From the NCBI GenBank assembly GCA_005406025.1, contig BGZK01000020.1, positions 1,054,001-1,118,000 on the forward strand: DNA of 64,000 nt. Direction: 5' to 3'. Position numbers and translations under genes: made by a program. How positions within the stretch are numbered: position 1 is the first letter of the stretch; each line of letters opens with the position of its first letter. Positions 44,305 through 56,694 of the stretch are shown here, piece after piece. Under the pieces are notes generated by a model. The model made no database searches, was not told where the DNA came from, and saw nothing but the letters and a program-made list of their open reading frames with translations. This DNA is from Eumeta japonica. Taxonomy: Eukaryota > Arthropoda > Insecta > Lepidoptera > Psychidae.

Positions 44305-46855
44305 GTACTTATGTCCATCGTTCGCAAGGACATTTTAGACGGATATTAATCTCAAAGCTTCCTTGTCTGAATATTAATTAAGCTTTACATTATTCACAAT
44401 GTACATCACAACATTATGTTAATGCAGAATATTATGTAAATTCACAATTAAACTTTGATATTGGATGCTTTAAAACTTTACCCCAGATTCGTGGAGAAGC
44501 TTATTTATTATTTGTAGCGCTGTGTTTACCTGTCCGTTTGTATTTACACGAGGGATACCACGGCGGCACGATGGATTTGGTGCGCCGACGCCTCACTCCG
44601 AAGACACGTCCGAAAAGTTAGCATTACGCAAATCGCTTTGTCTATTATAGGCCTTTATGGCAATATGTAAGCGATACATTGAACTTAACCTAACCTAATG
44701 TAACTTAACTTAACCTAACTTACATAAGTCCATTACTCATTTTTCGCAGTGTTTTGCACCCCGACCGCGAGAAGTCGTAATTTACACGTACCATTAGCAA
44801 CAAAAATATGTCGTCAATTCTGTCCAACATACCGTAAAGAGTGGATACCTTGATCGATTAAAATATTCGAGAATTCCTATACTAGAAATCCATCAAATTT
44901 GGAATTTTTGTTACAAATATTCTTCATTCAATCCTATATAATTAGCTAATAATCATTTGTAATTTAAATAAAACGGGACAAGGCAAGCGGTATGACATAG
45001 AACATCGATAGTATTTATTTTCGTTTAAGATTTTTTATGACAGTTTGAAGTTACAAGTTGTATTTTTGTCTTTCCAAGCAGACGTTGTCATGCTCATAAA
45101 ACCTGCAATCTTTTTTTCAAATTATAATTTAATAGATCAAGAATGCATGAGCTTACAAATTACAATGTAACTCGCAAACATCATAGCACGTAATCAAATT
45201 ATTTTAATAGGCTAAATAATCAAATAGGAATAAACCACAAGGTAGTCTATCCATGAATCCTGACCACAGGAAAATTGGCAATGGATTCTTAATCCAAGTC
45301 GCTTCGAACCACACGCTCTGTGCCCTGGAGAGGACTCTAAACCAGTTCCACACTCACCGCAGTCATGATAGTAGATGCTAGCAGCCGTACTTGCACTAGA
45401 CTAGCCTAATAATATGCAAATATGTCTCCAAATCTTCACCCGCGAAATCCTAAAAAATAAACACAATTAGATCTAGTTAATGCTCAATGAGGGTTTTTAA
45501 AATTCTTAAATACTCATCATTGATGTGCTAATAAAGCTTTGTCTTCTTAAATTTACTAAAAAAAAATGCGCTACATATATAATAGAAATAGAAGGATCAT
45601 GTGAAATAACTTATTTCGATAGATTAAATTACATTTCATATATTAAAAAGGAATTGAGCGCTTTTATGAAACGCATTTTAGACTGCTTTTAAATTATATT
45701 TCTAATTTAATTTCAATTTGAGCCTACTAAAAATTTTCTATAAAACGCCAACAAATTTAATCATACTGTGAAATCACTGGACTATTGTAACATACCTACC
45801 AATATAAAAAAATATTAATAAAATAGAGGGATATATTCGGTCACAAATAATACCTAAAACGCAATTCCCTAAAAAAGACACATCCAAACCGGTGCGAAAA
45901 CAGTTTTAGAAACGTAGTTTTGGTAGTGACCCCCCCCTGAATATTCTACAGGTCATACCGGGGGTCACCGACCGCGCACTTGACGCTCTCGCCGCGCCGA
46001 CACTAGACGGACGGGCAGCCTCCGTAAAACCGCCCACTAAGTTTGGACGCGACCTCGATAATTCGCTACTCTGAAAATTCGAGAAATGTGTAATTCTTTA
46101 AAATATTTTGTCCGTTATATTACAAACAATTTAGTGCGTTTATTCGTATAATTTAAATATTTAGAATGTAACACTGTACGAAAAATTCATTTAATCTTTT
46201 AATTTTTTCATGTAATTTGTGATCAAGCAATATAAATAAAAATGCTGCTAAATGTGTTGCTAAAGGCAAAACGCGAGAACAACTGGATTAATTTAGCATT
46301 TTTTTTTTCTAATATTCGTTAAAGTCGGAATAAGATCATTATGAAGAGAAAAATTTGAAAAACAATCCGGACGATTTGAAAATTCGGGAAAAATTTAGTG
46401 CTTTTTTTAAGGGATTTTTGAAGGAACTCATGTTCATAACCTACGATTTGAACGATGAATATGCGTAATTATTTACATGTTTGGAAACAAAAGTGAGATC
46501 GGGATTGAGTTTGATATCGATTGATACAAAAGTTGGAGAATTCAAATATATAAAAAATGAATACTTGTATGTTTGTCCCCTATCTGTGTCTAAACTATTG
46601 ATTCGGTTACGGTGAAGCTTTGGTAATATGTCGTACGCACGTCCGTGAAGGTTTCTAAAATAATTTACCTATTTAGCTGACTTAGATGAATAAACCATTA
46701 AAACTTGTTTAGGTGTTTGATATCCTCTCGGATCTATATTGAATAGGAATTTGTAGTCGAAGAACAGATTCGGCCAGCAGGTCGAGAGGGTCAGCGGCGA
46801 GTTGCGTGCGGCATATTGACGCAAGTTGCAGGCAAGCGTCCACCTCAAAGATAAA
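44305..46855. other. Non-coding stretch with one GC-rich patch
   Basis: 44690-44725 has imperfect TTAACCTAACCTAA/TAACTTAACTTAACC words, too irregular for telomere sequence. 45926-45968 holds the inverted repeat GTGACCCCC/GGGGGTCAC, and 45950-46075 is CpG-rich. 46740-46850 is a second moderately GC-rich patch with a frame on the minus strand that I cannot identify. Otherwise featureless. Confidence 0.4.
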
Positions 46856-46859
46856 TCAT

Positions 46860-46960
46860 TGAGCTTTAAGACAATTATATTTATGAACTTACAAAGTTAA
46901 AAAAACACATCGATACATATCATAGAACAACTCAACTGTTTTATAGATTTTTTTTTTGTA
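46860..46960 (+). repeat. Family A tail fragment
   Basis: AACTTACAAAGTTAAAAAAACACATCGATACATATCA and AACTCAACTGTTTTATAG correspond to the tail of copy 1 (GAGCTCAAAAACACATCGATAAATATCA, CTAACTGTTTTACAG at 4757-4823). Confidence 0.4.
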
Positions 46961-47035
46961 TAAACATTGGGCACTAGGAATGTTTTACGATACTACAAAA
47001 AAACGGTGTATTATAAATTATTATGTTATTGTTAT

Positions 47036-47456
47036 ACCTTATCCATGAACTGTCCATCAATGTCTATACAAAGTTTCATACGGCCAAATGAATATTCAAA
47101 ATAGATTTTCCAATCCTTATTAGAAACGTCTTCGATTGTGCATTCCTTCTTCGGTATATGATTCACGCTGAATCTCTTTGTATTTAATAATTCATTTCTT
47201 TTGAATTCAACTCTTCTCTGCCAGCAGATTTTCTTCTGTAACAGCCTTCAAAGGATGGCTACTCTTCGTCCACCGAAATTTCTCGACCGCGTTGACATTC
47301 ATTGAACCGGCAGTAAACAATCGCTTTAGAAGAGCTTTCGTTTTTGAACACCTTTCGACGTTTTCCCAATGATTCGTTTAATGTTGTATTCGATATTTGA
47401 TATAGTACACACGATATAATGCATTTATTCCTCTCAGATTTGCTCGCTAACTTCAA
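47036..47456 (-). pseudogene. mariner-like transposase, internally deleted
   Basis: The minus-strand frame from 47456 gives SERNKCIISCVLYQIS and, before a stop, VFKNESSSKAIVYCRFNE then CQRGREISVDEE. This fits the mariner N-terminal pattern 'VFEWHKRFKEGRExVEDDE'. After a frame change come SHPLKAVTEENLLAEK (compare GRP...VTEENV), and then directly VSNKDWKIYFEYSFGRMKLC and IDIDGQFMDKV with a stop near 47040. That end resembles the mariner C-terminus 'F..CF..W..RW.KCI...GDYFE'. The central catalytic domain is absent, so this is a deletion derivative of a mariner lineage different from the copy at 37 kb. Confidence 0.45.
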
Positions 47457-47469
47457 GTATAGACAACTA

Positions 47470-47825
47470 TAGTGTTTCTTCTACTTTCAATTCAAGATGA
47501 AAAACAGATTATAAATATGAGTTCTCAGATCGGTCAAAAGATATTTGTTTCACATGAACAATTTTCAATTTTTAAATCGGTCAATTATTTTTTAAAATCT
47601 CGAATTAAAAATCAACAAAGTACATTAATACTGAATAGTAATTATTTCTTTGAGAGGTTTTCATGTCGCTTTAAGAAAATGAGTTTCTTGTTCAAATGCT
47701 CACTAAATAAATAATCGTAATACCGCTGTAAATGATTGTTTCAATTCTATGTATTTTATGATAACCAAGATTGAAATTTTTTTCTAAAAAGTAATGTTTT
47801 AATTACGGGGTTCTATTGGTCACCG
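47470..47825. other. AT-rich non-coding stretch
   Basis: The 80-codon frame at 47472-47714 shows no domain. Nothing else seen. Confidence 0.45.
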
Positions 47826-47829
47826 TTAT

Positions 47830-47965
47830 TTTTGATCCCAGATACAAAACAGAGGGGTATCGTAACTTTACATGCTATATACATTTATATCTCTGTAATC
47901 TGTATGTCTGTATGTGGCATTATAACTCCGAAACGGCTCAATAGATTTCAATTTTTTTTTTTATT
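47830..47965 (+). repeat. Interspersed repeat fragment
   Basis: TCTGTATGTCTGTATGTGGC, ATTATAACTCCGAAACGG and CTCAATAGATTTCAATTTT follow the common insect repeat pattern 'GTCTGTGGCATxxTAGCTCCCGAACGG...GATTTC'. Ends in a T run. Confidence 0.5.
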
Positions 47966-49020
47966 GTAAGGTGGCTTGATCTAGAGTGGGCTTGGCTACG
48001 ATTCTAAGAAGCGTGTTGACCCCTTTGAAGATTACCAGCTCTTTTCTAGTCGATGAATTGATGCGATCATCTTGCACAGGTCTGATCGAGTCAAAATTTC
48101 GGTATTCTGTTACTTCGATGATATTAGAAGGACACAGTAAACTTGAACTGATGCTGCAATATCACCAGGAATTATCATAATACCCAAATCTCTAATCTAC
48201 AATAATTATTATGTTCTTCAACTAATAGGTTATAGATAGATGGTGATCAGGGTCTGATGATGGAATAGAAAAAAGAAATAAGGACAAATTATTGAGGATT
48301 CTAAGCTAATTTCACGCGTTTAGATGATATTAAATTTTGATTTACGAAGTGCCGTTTGTGGTGAATCAGTCTATGAATAGGTCGAGTGAATGAAAAAATT
48401 TAATGATTAAACGAATAAATACGATTTTATATAGTACGGATAAAATTTTATATGTACGTAAGTGCGGATTTTATATAGAATATTATAAGTTACTTTAAAA
48501 TACCGAGTATAGAATACGAACGTGGAAGGCGGTTAAAAGGAATAAAGTAAAGGAATGACATGATTTGTTAGGATAGAGTGGGGGGCCAAATACATTATGG
48601 TATGAATGGGTTATGTACTGCAGACTCTAAAAATAAAATGATTATAAAATACGATGAGAGTGTTTAATGCATTTTATGCATTATTGATAGTAGCTTCAAG
48701 TCAGATTTGCAAAGAATCCTGAAAATTAAAATATTTTTAAATAGTAAAGTACAACCTTAACACAAAATTCAAGTATTGAAATCTGCTTTTCAGTATTTGC
48801 AATTCTGCTCGCTGATTTCTCTTGAGAATAATTAAACAACTTTCTTTGACTGAGTTCACCAATAGCTACACACTGTAAGGATTTTATGCGATTTAAGGCT
48901 GCGGAAGCTTGCCCTTTTGCAAAACTATTTTTGCCTACTATTAAGTAAATAAACCACAGTTTCTTCTACAGTGACCCCTTGCAACTTTAGAATATTTGTC
49001 GATTGTACTTTGTCTGTAAT
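47966..49020. other. Non-coding stretch
   Basis: No recognised feature. Confidence 0.5.
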
Positions 49021-49024
49021 ACTA

Positions 49025-49800
49025 CACAAAGTTAGTACGCGCGCGCGTGAATTCGTGTGTCCGTGCGCGTGTGTATGAGTGTGTGTTTGTGCGTCTGTTT
49101 ATGCGCGCGTATGTGTAAACATTTCATTACTTTTGAACAGATCGATTGATTGAACGTAGTTTGCGACATTCAAATATGGTTAACTTGACTTAAATGCCCT
49201 AAAAATGTTAACTAATTCTGTGAAATGAATTTCGGGAAATCTCAAAAATAAAGTACCAGAAAAATACTTATTTTTAAAATAATTTTTAGGCCTACTCTAC
49301 CAACGGATTTCAAAATCTAATCTGCTTTTGTCTTTAGAAACAATGTTAATCGTTGCAAACTGCATGACATGCAGTTAGTTCCTTTGAAGAATTTATTTGA
49401 CGACGAATTGCGTCAAATGACGTAAAGCGGATCAAAATCGAACAACACGCTCGAAAGATATCGTACTTGAGGTATAATAATAGCAGTTTTGTAAAATAAT
49501 TTAAGTTTTAAAATTAGAAGAACTCAAAACACATATAATTATACTCCTGAGCTTGAAATTTTAGAGAAATGCTCTATAATTTACTGCTATTAAATTTTTG
49601 AACGCTTTGAACTTGATAATAATTAGAAATTTCATAGATGGCCTGCAGGGTCAACTTTCTTTCGAATTTTGGAGCTTGAAAAGCTCAAAAACTTATAAGC
49701 TACTATATTTTGGAACTCAAGAAGCTAAAAAACGCATCTATAAATATTATAGTAAAGTCAAATTTTGGCGACCGTTCTTTTGTGTATGTAAATAGTTTTC
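49025..49800 (+). repeat. Family A repeat, copy 6, with GC/GT microsatellite
   Basis: Microsatellite at 49037-49112 (GCGCGCGCGTG, GTGCGCGTGTG), then GTAAACATTTCATTACTTTTGAACAG, blocks with CAAACTGCAT and CAAAATCGAACAACACGCTCG, and a tail with GAGCTTGAAAAGCTCAAAA and GATGGCCTGCAGGGTCAAC. Confidence 0.6.
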
Positions 49801-52100
49801 ATGGACAGTTTATTAAAAATCTAATATTGGGGGCAATTCATATATAATATACCGTCAATTGAAGACATCGGAAAGCTTTAAATAGTAGTTTGAGCATTAC
49901 GTAGATTTTAACGACTTTTTTATTTACTAAAATAACGATTTGTCAAGTTTGACAGAATTCTATTTGTTTGCTTGCATTGCAAGTAGACTAAACCATTGTT
50001 AGTAACAAAGAATCACCAAAGAATTACTATATACTATTGAAAGACAATTATTATAATGGTCAATTTACACACAATTTCCGACGAGTACGGTCATAGGCAA
50101 AAAATTCTATTTTCAATTTTCTGACATTACTTATGCTAAATCTTTGTTTGACATAACAAATTGAATTCTAAATAGGGAAGTAAATTCTATATTAATTAAT
50201 CACATTACATTACGCACCTACTATAAGCTTAATATAAACATGCGAACATCACAAATTATGACTTAACTGTTAGGTGCTTCACTGTTTAAAATAGACCAAA
50301 ATTTTATTAGACATTGAGTTAAACACTCAGAGAAAGCTTCGTATTGTTCTTAGAAGCAAACCCACCCCAGAATGACTTATATGACTCAAAAGCTGAAGAA
50401 TCACATTTAATTATTCACTGCAGCCAGGTAGCAATTTATATATAGGCGCCGCCCGCGGCCGCCGTATAAAACTGCATTGTGAGGACAGAATTAAAGGAGT
50501 TTTATTTCGGGTATGCACAATAATAGCGGTCGTGACTCAAAAAACTTGTTCGCGGGGAATCGTGGGCGACTCCGATGTTTTTAATGTTGCGCTTGATTTA
50601 CGGCGAGCCGTTTAAAAATATCCGGTCGAGATTGACAGAATTAACTGTCGGTTTATTTCAGTTGTATACAAAATTTGATTTTGTGCGCAGCTGAAACACT
50701 TGGCGTGCAATTGGAACGGGTCGATTGATAGGATAGGAATGTATTGTTAGACATAAGTACAAAAGTATCTATTTTATACATCGAAAGATATCTGGGCATT
50801 GATTGATACAAAGTACATATTGTGTTTTTAAAGGAATATAAAAACATTTATTATAGTACTAAAAGGAAAAAATAAAATTGAAACATATTAAAAAATAATG
50901 CAAATCTGAGTCATCACATACCATTTAGTTTTGATGAAAAATAGTTATTTAGTCAGTATTCTTTTTTTCTGTTTGATTCATGACTAAAGAAATATATATT
51001 CAGTTATTAAAATAAAGTTGTTATAATTAAAATAGAAATTTTGCCGAATTGGAATTAAAAAACCAAATGAACATTCGGTTAATAAAATATAGCGACAGAA
51101 CGGACGATCTAATCATTTTAGTCGGACGAGAAGACTGATTATTTTGGACAAATCCATCTTACCGTCCGGCCACCGGAATGTGTTCCCGGCCAAAGGCTAG
51201 ATATGTGATATTAAAACGATGTCTCACAGACAGAGGGCGCGGGAAGCGAATCCGGCGCGCGTTAAATTCGCCGGATATCATTACTCACCTTTTAGCCGCG
51301 AAACTCGTTTTCCGGCGAAGTCGCATCGACTGGCGCTCAAGAACAGCGCACGCGGTTACGTAACGCAGCGCGTATGTCAATGCTGGAGTGCGTCCAACTA
51401 CGTGACGAAAACTCTGATAAACACGTATCTTTATATTTCTTAGTGCCGTTAGCGTAGTTCGTGGTAAACGTACACTTGCGGAAATGTTAAAAATACATCA
51501 CAAAACAGAATCGGTAACTATATCGTACTTTGAACCATATTTTTAAATAATTTGTACAGATATTTACAAACAATAGCGTCTGTGGATTTAGATAAATAAC
51601 AATTTCATATACGTCACGTTTTTCTTTAATTATACATTCATTTATTTATTTTATATTTCAAGTTATCGAACTTTTAACTTAACGAATAAATGAAATTATT
51701 CTACTTCGTGACATAAATATATATTTATTTCATTAAAATAATAAATGATGCACGTAAGTTTTTTTGAAATAATATATAATGCTTTATGTATTATTTCATT
51801 ATGTAATACTTTCACATATGAGGAGAACAAAACACATTTTTAACTGGATTTAATTAATTTATCTGGATCTTTTAATTGGAATTAACACAATTATTAAAAC
51901 TCATTGTAACATTTTTGGTTGCAGCACCTCGACGATCAAGCAGCTGATTGCCCTAGTACTACCGCCACGTTTATTGACGGTTGAAGAAATGAATCTCGAT
52001 TGATTGTAATCGATTTTGCGGTTAATTTGTACCTCTCTTGTTCTTAAAAGGGATGTTTAGTTTCACCATGACTATTCAACCTTAATATCCGTTTTATATA
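49801..52100. other. Non-coding stretch with two GC-rich patches
   Basis: Patches at 50445-50640 (GGCGCCGCCCGCGGCCGCCG) and 51165-51440. The second contains the palindrome GTTACGTAAC at 51355-51364, a binding word for PAR/C/EBP-type bZIP factors. Frames at 51178-51443 lack domains. Candidate regulatory DNA. Confidence 0.35.
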
Positions 52101-52104
52101 ATTC

Positions 52105-52880
52105 GTAAGAGAATTGCTGTGGACTAAGAATAGATGAGCTATCTATGAAATGCCTTCTGTATGCCGACGATCAAGTAACCCTTGCGCCGTCGGCGTACAA
52201 GTGGCAGGCGTTAGTACCTAAAATGAATAATTCTGTTAAGAAAAAAGATATGATTGTAAAGATTAGCGTGACTAAGGTCATGGTGTTTGAAAGAAGCGCA
52301 AACATGATGGAATGTAATACACGTATTGGTCTATACATTTTTGGGTGGTTTGTTTAAAAATGACGGTACACATTACAGAGATATTGTAAGCAGAGTGAAT
52401 ACGGGAAACAAATGAACGGGGCCTTACTGGTGTGAGTAGTAACAGTGTTTCATTATAAGTGGGTTTACTTATTGCATAATGTAGTCCTAGTCCCTGTGTA
52501 CGGTACATAAGTACGGCTCATCTACGGCAGTAGATGTTGTACGACAGAAGATACATGAAAGTAGAATCGATGCAGGAAATATGCGATTCCTGTCTAGTAC
52601 GTGTGGAGTGTTTTGGAAGAATGGATGTAGGTGAAGTTATGTCAGAGAACGGTGTTATCTGAAAGACGATGTAGTGAATAGAGCAATATTACGGTGATAC
52701 ATGGTCGTGTGGAAAAGATGAACGAAAGTAGACTGACCAATTTACAGAAAGAACGAATGTATGTGATAGAAGAGTCGGCAAGGGTCGCTCTGAAAGAAAT
52801 CTTATGCCGATCAAGTCGGTGGCGTATGGCGGCGCACTGGACAAGGGCGAATAGGGCCTGAGGATTCTGTACAAGCTTAA
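52105..52880 (+). pseudogene. RTE-like LINE reverse transcriptase fragment
   Basis: The plus strand reads LRIDELSMKCLLYADDQVTL, including the catalytic YADD box, then KMNNSVKKKDMIVKISVTKV and MVFERSANMMECNT, to a stop at 52357. YADDQ followed by 'M...VKK.....V..TKVMVFER' is the palm of RTE-like LINEs. In other frames, GNKMNGAL-like (52400-52425), EKMNESRLTNLQKERMYV (52710-52765) and VGKGRSERNLMPIK (about 52780-52810) continue toward the C-terminus. Endonuclease and fingers are missing; several frameshifts and stops. Dead copy. Confidence 0.8.
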
Positions 52881-52884
52881 TTAT

Positions 52885-53285
52885 GTAGAGAGATATTCCA
52901 TTGGTCGAGAGTATCGATATTGTGTTTCCGATACCGATACTGCGATATTGGTCCCAGGAATTTCAAAACTGTTGCGCTTATTTCAAAAATTTTTTTAAAA
53001 TTCTCTTAGAAATATCTGCATTATGAAAATCTTATGTTTTCATAGCGTAAAATTAAAAAAAAATCTCCCGTATATTGATCTATATCACGGTCCATTCTCC
53101 AATCGCAAGTGTAGGTTCGTTATCATAAAAAAAAAATATATGATATACCAAATTACCAATTTTCCGAGTTTTTTCTTCACTTGTGCTAAAAAACCTTTCG
53201 TCTTGCCAAATTTTATGATTCCAAGTCAATGGAAAGTACCCTATAGGTTTGATTTACTTGCGAGAATCATAATATAAGACAAAAA
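52885..53285. other. Non-coding stretch
   Basis: 52920-52960 has TTTCCGATACCGATACTGCG, a possible scrap of family C. Otherwise AT-rich. Confidence 0.4.
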
Positions 53286-53289
53286 TGAT

Positions 53290-53500
53290 CGTATTTTTTG
53301 ATTACATTGACTTATAACTAGATTTTTTTTTCCGCTTTAAAGGACCGCAGAAAAAAGTATTTGATTTTAATTTTCACTTGATACCTACACCAGTTCCTGA
53401 GAAAAAGGGTCTTGACAGACGGTCGGACAGTCGGACAACGAAGCGATCATATAAGGGTTCCTTTTACCTTTAGAAATATGAAAACCTAAATCGTGCCAAA
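53290..53500 (+). repeat. Lepidoptera-type interspersed repeat
   Basis: The end block GACAGACGGTCGGACAGTCGG, ACAACGAAGCGATCATATAAG and GGTTCCTTTT is a widely spread moth/butterfly repeat pattern (GACAGACGGACAACGAAGTGATCCTATAAGGGTTCCGTTTTT type). Related in style to 41920-42000. Confidence 0.6.
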
Positions 53501-55715
53501 TTTTATGCATTCAATATCAAAGAGCTTTCATGAAACGATTGATGGACGTGAGTGGAATAAGAGAGATAATAATATGCAAAGATCGTAATATGTCAAAATC
53601 TATGATCTCTGCCTACCTTTTTTGGGTAATAGGCGTGAGACAATATACGTAAAAAATATACTATGTAACCTTTTGCGACAGCAGACGATATCCGACCGAT
53701 GTGATATTTTATTCGGTCAAAAGCGAAATGCATAGTTGATTTCGACGAGAAACAGACATTTCACAATACACTCGCCATCTTCAAGTCGCGGCGGAGGCGA
53801 ACCGAACCTGCGAGAGTTACAATCGACCGACAATGTACATTACATACACCTAATTACAAATAATATTTAGGCGCTAATTATATATTATTTTATGCGCTAA
53901 TTTGTGTTTCGAACCGTAACGTTGCCCATGCTCTATGGTTTATTGTCTAAACTATTACAAATTTCAGAGATTGCAGTTTCATTTTCATGTAAAACATCTA
54001 TACACGCGCGTTGGACGAAGGTAAAACCACGACGACTCAAAATTCAGGGGATGCATGATTTTGGCCTACGCCGTCTGCGCCTAGAGCTGTGCGCAGGTAG
54101 AGGGGATGACACGTTGACATGAGGCAATACCGGGCGTTTCCCACTTCGGAGACGCTTAGTTTTGACCTACGCCGTGACCGTCTGATCGTGTATTTCCTCC
54201 TGTGATGAAGCTTTTTATAACAATAAACAATGATTTCTCTATACAATATATAAAATGTTATATATCGTACTATATACAATATATAAAATATCATAAATCT
54301 ATACATATGAAATATATATATATATATATATATATACATTATATAATAATAAATACAGCGTACAAGAAATTTGATGTTTCACGTCTACTGGGTGTTCATT
54401 AACGCTTTCATTCTCTTTAGGAAAGCATAAGCTAGCATTGTAAGTTTTTAATGTTTTCAATTAAGTATTTTATTTTTAAGGGACTATAGCAAATATTATA
54501 TTATTAATGCCAATAATTATTATTTTTTAGCATTCATTGTAAAATTAAAACGTAAAACTCTAGCCATATAAGACATAAAATAGTCTTTGTAAAATATAGA
54601 ATATCAGTAGAGCTGTAGAGGAGTTGAAACACTACATTATTGGAACACTACGTAATTTGTACAGTAAGATGGAGTCACACAATATTCAGCGAAATCAGTG
54701 GTTTGTATAACTTGTATATCACTTAACATATAATATATGATTAAATTTAAATTGGATGATTTTAATGAAAATGACGGTTTTTAGAAATATTTTTCTTGTC
54801 TTTACAATGTAATTAAAAGCGCTTGATCTTTGTTTCATTGGGGTGAAGTTTGATACATTATGTTTTATACAACACGCCATCACATGTCCTCGTAATAGAA
54901 TATCATATTTATATTCTATCTTTATCATTACGTTTTGAAAAGATAGTCTTCTTTATAAACATAAATAATTTAATACAGGAAATAAATACTCTGTGTCGTC
55001 AATACCACTTGATTGCGCGCGCGCTTTGACAATAACGCGTAAACGTCATCAGATTTTTCGTAAACAAAGTGCGCGGGCGCTCCTTACTTTTGTTTCATTT
55101 GCACTAAACACCGAACGCGCGAACTGCGGGCGATTAGCAGTCCCGTGTATTTAGCAGTGAAAATCGGTAACGCCGCACATGTCCGTTCATTAATCATTAA
55201 TAAGCGTTTTTCTTTATTTTTCTGTTTATGTCACTTTTTTATGCATATTTTAATTAGAAAATTATACTCTGTAACGGCGTCCTGTTCATTTGCATACTCT
55301 ATATAATTTCTTCACAATATCATAAAAGAAGTTCTTGCGGACAACAAGCACCATTTTCTCCCGAAAAGAGAACGAGAATACGTCAAACACGAATCAATTC
55401 ATTCAGTGTATATCTATTAAACTGATTATAAATTTGTTAAAAGTTGTTACATTCACTGATAATTATTTGTTACCTGGAGCATGTTCCCAAAAGGAATTTT
55501 GAATAGTCTGAATTTTTTAAGTCTTACTGCGGTGTCTATCTAATTATCTTTTAAAAACTCTGCTAATTTTGAGTACTCCATAACATTTATGTCGTATGTT
55601 ACCAACAAGGTATATTTTAACATGGATTGTATAGAGGACAAAGTACTTGATTTTTATTTTTACGTTTTTTTTTCGATAAAATAAAAAAACAAAACCTTTT
55701 TAGAAAAAGAAACTG
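53501..55715. other. Non-coding stretch
   Basis: 54050-54180 holds two CCTACGCCGT words about 105 bp apart. 54235-54300 has direct TATACAATATATAAAAT repeats followed by an AT run (54312-54337). 54995-55180 is CpG-rich with no identified feature. Confidence 0.4.
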
Positions 55716-55717
55716 GT

Positions 55718-56290
55718 TTGAACTTCCCGCTATGAAAATTTGAAAAAAGTCGTAAATTGGTATGATACAATTTTCAGTCCCACTTTCCAAATTCGAATTT
55801 TCATCAGATATTGACGTTTCCGGGTTCTAGGAGTCTATATTGACAATTATCCGAGTGATATCTATATGTCTGTGATAGTCCACTGAAGTTAAATTTTCTG
55901 AAAATTAGAACTAATTCCGCTAGATAAATTTCTAGAAATCTAAAAATAGACTTTTCAAAAAATGTTTTTTTGAAATAACCTTTAGATTATTCTACCGGTC
56001 GATACCAAAATTTAGTCAGTCCTTGTTCCTAACACAGTTGCATTAATTTCCGCAAATTACATAAAAATCTGTTGATTCTTTCAGGAGATATCCTTGGAGA
56101 AAATTTTTAAAAATACATTTTTTTCAGTATTTTTTAAACTGCTCTATCGATAAATCCCAAATTCTAACCAGTTTTTTACCTTAATAAGCAATATCGATCG
56201 CTGCAAATTACGTCAAAATGGGTTAGTTCGTTTGAGAGATATCGTTAACGGAAAATTCTAAATAAAGATTTTTTTCAAAATAAATAGGAA
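55718..56290 (+). repeat. Family A repeat, copy 7
   Basis: Starts GAACTTCCCGCTATGAAAAT (the inverse of the 34556 boundary), then CGAATTTTCATCAGATATTGACG, GGGTTCTAGGAG, and repeated blocks with GCAAATTACATAAAAATC and GAGATATCGTTAACGGAAAATT. The microsatellite is lost in this copy. Confidence 0.6.
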
Positions 56291-56509
56291 AATTGTTAAT
56301 GGTGTACTTCGGTAATCTTTTTATGCCAAAAAAATATTTTAGCAGAAAAAATTTCATGTATTCTGTGACAATGTTCGGTATTTGTAGCTCAATAACGCAT
56401 AAATGGCTGGACAGATTTAGACGAAATTTAACACACTTAGAAAATTTTTCATATTGTACGCATGATATTTTATACCTCCCATTGATGCGTTCCTGTGCAA
56501 TAATTTACC

Positions 56510-56690
56510 AGAAACCGGGATCGATATCGGAATCTAGAGCGATAGCGCAATTGGAAAAGAGGGGACGCGGAATTGCAAATAAAGAACGAAACGTAATTGT
56601 AACTAACAATGAAATCGGAACTTAAATCGAAAACGTGCTCAGACCGGTATCGATGATAATAAGATTACTCGACACAAAAGACGAGATATT
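56510..56690 (-). repeat. Family C tract, copy 7
   Basis: On the plus strand CGGGATCGATATCGGAATCTAG and CGGAACTTAAATCGAAAACG, i.e. the complement of the tract; very degenerate. Confidence 0.35.
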
Positions 56691-56694
56691 AGTG

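Noticed and set aside
44049..44381. 110-codon plus-strand frame
   Set aside because: Its middle is an IYIYIY run made by the AT microsatellite.
44685..44730. Telomere-like TTAACCTAACCTAA words
   Set aside because: Units are irregular (TAACTTAACTTAACC mixed in) and the stretch is under 50 bp; similar single words occur at 23170-23215.
1250..50540. Enrichment of TGACTCA (AP-1) words in GC-rich islets
   Set aside because: The number seen is about what a 7-base word should give in 64 kb, so no enrichment.
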